Source: Prauserella cavernicola (GTDB lineage Bacteria > Actinomycetota > Actinomycetes > Mycobacteriales > Pseudonocardiaceae). From it: a stretch of DNA of 64,000 nt. The notes under the pieces were generated by a model. It had not been told where the DNA came from, ran no database searches, and saw nothing but the letters and a program-made list of their open reading frames with translations. The DNA is taken from contig NZ_JAENJH010000004.1 of the NCBI RefSeq assembly GCF_016595675.1, forward strand, positions 310,001 to 374,000. The letters are read 5' to 3'. Numbering within the stretch: the first letter of the stretch is position 1; each line of letters opens with the position of its first letter. The translations under genes and the position numbers were made by a program. Below are positions 60,263-64,000 of the stretch, one piece after another.

Positions 60263-61456
60263 TCAGTCCTGGATGTCGTCGAAGCGGTGCGGCTCGAAGT
60301 TGTCCTTGCCCGGGTAGGGGTAGGCCAGCTTGCGGTGCACGGTCTCCGGCGGGGTCTGCTCGTAGGCCCAGTACTCGGTCTTGTCGTCGTTGGCCCACTT
60401 CTCGAAGATCACCACGTGACCGGCGGCGCCTCCGGTGCCCGGCCCGAGATTGCCGATGATGTCGCCCTTCTTCAGCTCGCTCTTCTTGATCGGGTGCGAC
60501 ACGTCGGGCAGGGTCACCGTGCTCAGGCTGCTGTCGAGCTTCCACGCCAGCGACACGTAGCCGGAGCAGTCGGTGCGGTAGCCGTCCTGGTAGTTCTCCA
60601 TGCTGTAGGGCACCGGGTCGTCGGACCACGTCTTGGCCCGTTCGATCACCTCGTCGCGCGTGATCGCGGCGGAGGTCTCCGCCGACGCGGGAGCCGCGGC
60701 ACCGGCAGCGCCGCGCGCCGAGCCCGCGGCGAGCGCCTTCAGCTCGTCCACCGTGCCGTTGAACCGGTTGACGTCCACGTCGCCGGTGACGCCGTCGACC
60801 GATCCGGAGTCGCTGTACTGCCAGAAGGTGTGCGCGTCCCAGCCGCCGATCGTGGAGGGCTTGTCCACGCCCCAGTCGGCGATCCACAGTGGATTGTCGG
60901 CGAACGCGTCGGAGTCGCCCGTGCACTCCTTCCAGAACCCGGGGCTGGTGTAGATGATGCCGTCGCGCTCGGTGGTCTCCTTGACCTCGGCCAGAAACGC
61001 CGTGATCCAGTCGGTCATCTCGGAGGCGCTGAGCCCGTAGCAGGTCGCGCCGTCGGGGTTGGCCTCCATGTCCAGCACGGGTGGCAGCGTGTTGCCGTCC
61101 GCGGAGAAGCTCACCGTGTCCAGGAAGCGCGTGGCCTGGTCGGCCGCCGCGCCGCTGCCCGGCCTGGCGAAGTGGTAGGCGCTGCGGATCAGGCCCGCGT
61201 CGGCCGCGCCCTCGTACTGCGTGTCGAATTCGGGGCTGGTGAACGACGTGCCGTCGGTGGCGAGCACGAACGCGAACTCCTGCCCGTCCGCCTTGACCGC
61301 CTCGAAGTCGACGGTGCCGTTGTGGTTGGAGACGTCGATGCCGTGTGCGTCCTCGGCCGCCTGCGCGCCGGGAGCGCTGAGCAGTCCGAACAAGACCGCT
61401 GCGGCCGAGCCGATCGCACCGATCCGGGTAATGGTGGTCTTACCGCTGGTACTCAT
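60263..61456 (-). CDS. Secreted GH25 lysozyme with C-terminal NlpC/P60-like amidase domain
   Basis: 397 residues. Signal peptide (RIGAIGSAAAVLFGLL, cleavage after AQA ~ residue 33). Residues ~38-235 are a glycoside hydrolase 25 lysozyme: GIDVSNHNG, SAYHFARPG and the acidic pair in LDMEANP. After an Ala-rich linker, ~275-390 is NlpC/P60-like: catalytic Cys in RTDCSGYVSLAW, His in AGHVVIFEKW. It cleaves peptidoglycan glycan and peptide bonds. ATG at 61456 shares a base with the stop of the upstream gene. Confidence 0.9.
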   Translation of the reverse strand: MSTSGKTTITRIGAIGSAAAVLFGLLSAPGAQAAEDAHGIDVSNHNGTVDFEAVKADGQEFAFVLATDGTSFTSPEFDTQYEGAADAGLIRSAYHFARPGSGAAADQATRFLDTVSFSADGNTLPPVLDMEANPDGATCYGLSASEMTDWITAFLAEVKETTERDGIIYTSPGFWKECTGDSDAFADNPLWIADWGVDKPSTIGGWDAHTFWQYSDSGSVDGVTGDVDVNRFNGTVDELKALAAGSARGAAGAAAPASAETSAAITRDEVIERAKTWSDDPVPYSMENYQDGYRTDCSGYVSLAWKLDSSLSTVTLPDVSHPIKKSELKKGDIIGNLGPGTGGAAGHVVIFEKWANDDKTEYWAYEQTPPETVHRKLAYPYPGKDNFEPHRFDDIQD

Positions 61457-62007
61457 CAGGACTCCCAAGCGCAGTGGACGTGCGTGTCGTGGCCCGCGTC
61501 GCCCGGCCCGAGGATCTCGACGGCACCGAGGTCCTCACAGGCCTGTTTGAGCTCGCTGACCTTGGAGTTGCCGGAGTTCACGGGGTCGCCGTCGATCTGG
61601 TCGATGTCGACCGCGGTGCCCGCGTAGTGGTAGGAGGTGGCGCTGTGGTCGCCGCCCGCGATCGTGGTGACGCGGTAGGAGTAGGTCTTTCCGAGCGACA
61701 CCATGCCCTCGAGCATGTTCGTGGACAGGTCGACGTCGGTGACGCCGACGTCGCTCCAGGGGCTGGTGGAGGCGGGGTTGCCCTCGGAGGTGTCGATGAC
61801 GTTCTGTTCCGCGGTGGACTCGGGATGATCGTTGCCGCTCACGTGGCTGTCCAGCAGGGTGATGCCGTCGTCCGCGAGGACGTCCTTCGCCAGGTCCTGC
61901 CGGGAGGCCGCCGCGGCCGGTGCCGCGGTCAGTAACGGCAGTACGACGGCTGCCGCCACCGCCGTGACGGACGCGGCCGCTGTCGCGGTGGTCGCTTTCG
62001 TACGCAC
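61456..62007 (-). CDS. Secreted M15-like peptidase (D-Ala-D-Ala carboxypeptidase type)
   Basis: 183 residues. Signal peptide (ATAAASVTAVAAAVVLPLL, cleavage after AAA). Zinc-peptidase motifs resemble the M15 fold: SYHYAGTAVDID (His and Asp ligands) and HDTHVHCAW (His ligand) near the end. A role in trimming stem peptides fits the tandem GH25 lysozyme gene, which starts one base inside its stop. Acidic, exported. M15 assignment from motifs only. Confidence 0.75.
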   Translation of the reverse strand: MRTKATTATAAASVTAVAAAVVLPLLTAAPAAAASRQDLAKDVLADDGITLLDSHVSGNDHPESTAEQNVIDTSEGNPASTSPWSDVGVTDVDLSTNMLEGMVSLGKTYSYRVTTIAGGDHSATSYHYAGTAVDIDQIDGDPVNSGNSKVSELKQACEDLGAVEILGPGDAGHDTHVHCAWES

Positions 62008-62094
62008 GCTGCTCTCCTTCCCTTTGACGCGGTTGCCAATGACGACAAGGAAAGAGGCAGGCCCTAAACGAAACCTAAAGTTTCGTTAAGCGGG

Positions 62095-64000
62095 TCAACG
62101 CCGCAGGTCAGAGTCCTGCGCGGGGCCCTCGGCCGCGAGGATCGCGGCGATCGCGACCTGCTCGCACCGGCGGTAGCCGAGTCCGGCGAACAGGCCCGAG
62201 GCGGCGCGCAGGGTGGCGATCGCCGCCTCCTTCTCGCCGTGGCGAGTCCACAGCCTGCCGAGACCGAGCAGCGCGTAGGCCTGGCCGCGGCGGTCGTCGA
62301 GGGCGTGGAACATCTGCTGGCACGCGGCGAGGCTGAGCTCCGCGCGGTCGGGCAGGTCCTGGTCGGAGTACAGCTCTCCGAGCGAGTAGAGCGCGTACGC
62401 CCGCGCGTGCCGGTGGCCGAGCTCGGTGAACAGCTCGCACGCGCGGGTCAGCCGGACGTCGGCCTCGTGCAGCCTGCCCGTGGCCCTGTCGACCTCGCCG
62501 AGCGAGCGCAGCACGTGCGCTTCCCAGTGCACGTCGGCCTGTTCGCGCGCGATCTCCACCGCGGATTCGAGGAGGGCGCGGGCCTCGTCGTACTCGCCGC
62601 GCCAGCGCAGCACGTCGGCGAGCCGCTTCTCCGCGCGGGCGACGCCGCCGAGCGAGCCGAGCGACTCGGCGAGCTGACGGCTGTCGGTGAAGCAGTCCTG
62701 CGCCGCGGAGAGGTCGCCGATGTCGGCGAGCAGCGAGCCGAGCTGGTGCAGCGCGTCGCCACGGCATTCCTGGTCGCCGCACAGCTGGGCCAGCAGCAGC
62801 GCCGTGCGCAGATCCTCGCGGGCGCGGTCGAGCCTGCCGCGTTCGATGTCGACGTCGGCGCGGGCGGTGAGCACCCTGGCGAGGCCGCGGTCGTCGCCGA
62901 GCTCCTCGAACGCGGCGCCGGCGAGGTTGTAGTAGCGGCTGGCGACGCCGGCCCGCCCGCTCTCCCAGCGCAGGTCGCCGAGTGCGCACAGGCTCATCGC
63001 CTCGGCAGCGCGGTCGCGGGTGCGGCGGGCGGCGAGCAGGCCGAGAACGGCGACGTCGCGTACGCCGGGGTCCGACGGCCTGCGTTCGGCCAGTCCCGCG
63101 AACGCGTCGGCCAGCTGCCAGGCGTGGCGCCACCAGCCGCTGGCGTAGGTCCAGTGAGTCAGTGCCACGAGGTTGCCCGCCTCCTCGTGCCGCCAGCCGC
63201 CCGGATCGGACTGGACCGCGCGGGACGCGGCCGACGAGGCGGGAGCCGGGGCCGCGACGGGCGGGAACCGGCTCGCCCTGAGCTTGTCGTGCGCGCGCGC
63301 CGCGAGTTCGAGGTAGCCGTGCACGAGCCGCTCCATCGCCTCGCCCGCGCAGGGTTCGGGTTGTTCGGCGGCGAACGCGGCGATGAGGTCGTGCAGCCGG
63401 TAGCGCACGAGCCCGACGGAGTCGCGGCCCGCCACCTGCAGCAGCTGCGCCTCCACCAGGCCCTCGCACACGTCGCGTGCGGTGTCGGCGGAGCAGTCCA
63501 ACAGGGTCGCCACGGTCCAGCGGGTGCAGCTCGGCAGGCCCGCGTGCCCGAGCAGGCGCAGCGCGCGCCGGTGCTGCGCCGGGCATTCCGCGTAGCTCAC
63601 GTCGACGGTCGCGCGCACGTCCAGATCACCCGCGCGCAGCTCTCCGAGCCTGCGGTGCCGGTCGGCGACCCGCGCCACGAGCTCGGAGATCGGCTCGTAG
63701 GCGTGGGCCGCGAGCTTCGCGCCCACGATGCGCACCGCGAGCGGCAGTCCGCCGCACAGCCGCACCAGTTCGCGTGCCTGCTCCGGCTCGGCGTCGAGCC
63801 GCGCGCGCCCGGCGAGCGCGGCGAGCAGGTCCAGTGCCTCGGTCTCCGGCAGCTCCGGTACCTCGACGGTGTGCGCGCCCTCGAGCCCGAGCAGCCGCCT
63901 GCGCGAGGTCACCAGCACCGCGCAGCCGCTGCCGCCGGGCAACAGGGCGCGCACCTGCTGCTCGCCGCGCGCGCCGTCGACGAGTACGAGCACGCGGGCG
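62095..64000 (-). CDS. AfsR/SARP-family NB-ARC-TPR regulator, C-terminal part
   Basis: Minus-strand gene running off the right edge (5' end missing). The visible ~635 residues start in an NB-ARC ATPase: RVLVLVDGARGEQQVRAL (Walker B-like), SGCAVLVTSRRRLLGLEG, then LCGGLPLAVRIVGAKLAA and the winged-helix region, followed by about 10 TPR-like helices (ALGDLRWESGRAGVASRYY, HVLRSLGEVDRATGRLHEA, LYSLGELYSDQ). The expected P-loop and N-terminal SARP/BTAD DNA-binding domain would be outside the window, so that part is not confirmed. Regulators of secondary metabolism or signalling. Confidence 0.85.
   Translation of the reverse strand, partial: ARVLVLVDGARGEQQVRALLPGGSGCAVLVTSRRRLLGLEGAHTVEVPELPETEALDLLAALAGRARLDAEPEQARELVRLCGGLPLAVRIVGAKLAAHAYEPISELVARVADRHRRLGELRAGDLDVRATVDVSYAECPAQHRRALRLLGHAGLPSCTRWTVATLLDCSADTARDVCEGLVEAQLLQVAGRDSVGLVRYRLHDLIAAFAAEQPEPCAGEAMERLVHGYLELAARAHDKLRASRFPPVAAPAPASSAASRAVQSDPGGWRHEEAGNLVALTHWTYASGWWRHAWQLADAFAGLAERRPSDPGVRDVAVLGLLAARRTRDRAAEAMSLCALGDLRWESGRAGVASRYYNLAGAAFEELGDDRGLARVLTARADVDIERGRLDRAREDLRTALLLAQLCGDQECRGDALHQLGSLLADIGDLSAAQDCFTDSRQLAESLGSLGGVARAEKRLADVLRWRGEYDEARALLESAVEIAREQADVHWEAHVLRSLGEVDRATGRLHEADVRLTRACELFTELGHRHARAYALYSLGELYSDQDLPDRAELSLAACQQMFHALDDRRGQAYALLGLGRLWTRHGEKEAAIATLRAASGLFAGLGYRRCEQVAIAAILAAEGPAQDSDLRR

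Overview
The window is high-GC DNA (about 70% by eye) with dense, overlapping genes, many GTG starts and GTGA/ATGA stop-start overlaps. A WhiB protein, SARP/AfsR-type, ANTAR and STAS regulators, DUF5709 and a tandem glycine riboswitch before gcvP all point to an actinomycete. Gene content suggests Pseudonocardiaceae (Amycolatopsis / Saccharomonospora / Prauserella-like); this placement is inference. I saw no tRNA, rRNA, insertion sequence, prophage or CRISPR array. It looks like chromosomal backbone.

Layout. 1-300: 3' end of lepA. 0.5-3.3 kb: a coupled operon (molybdopterin-binding oxidoreductase, TetR regulator, small membrane protein, Nudix-2H fusion) with a candidate TetR operator in front. 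3.3-9.2 kb: housekeeping enzymes and a membrane-anchored barnase-type RNase overlapping its barstar inhibitor. 8.5-15 kb (minus strand): assimilatory sulfate reduction operon, in transcription order leader peptide, sulfite reductase, small zinc-ribbon protein, cysH, cysD, cysN, sirohydrochlorin chelatase, then an enoyl-CoA hydratase. 15-24.6 kb: hemW, a reductase/TetR pair, WhiB, two damaged genes, ANTAR, sigma factor, DUF202/GtrA and STAS proteins, and a HesB-like protein without cysteine. 24.8-28.1 kb: a zinc alcohol dehydrogenase, glycerate kinase and a 2-hydroxyacid dehydrogenase.

28.3-35.8 kb is a complete protocatechuate branch of the beta-ketoadipate pathway in one strand, pcaI-J-F-H-G-B-D-C followed by an IclR regulator. 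It runs by a stop-start overlap into a molybdenum-cofactor nucleotidyltransferase, then MoxR ATPase, VWA protein, XdhC, and a CoxS-CoxL-CoxM-CoxG molybdenum hydroxylase set (35.8-44.5 kb). The large subunit carries the form II AYRGAGR loop, so the substrate is probably not CO. 46.2-52.0 kb is a tandem glycine riboswitch followed by gcvP-gcvT-gcvH-glyA. 52.5-64 kb holds an O-methyltransferase, a ferredoxin reductase-like flavoprotein, a Bcr/CflA exporter, a lipoprotein, a MerR regulator fused to a DNA-clamp-like domain, an FMN alpha-hydroxyacid oxidase, two secreted peptidoglycan hydrolases and a partial AfsR-like regulator.

The most unusual non-coding structures are two intergenic arrays (44.5-45.0 kb and 52.2-52.46 kb). 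Each is made of 21-bp units in exact register, with a forward arm and an inverted arm. A perfect 23-bp inverted repeat at 28.2 kb is a third. The protein-level surprises are the Nudix-2H fusion, the MerR-clamp fusion and the cysteine-free HesB-like protein.
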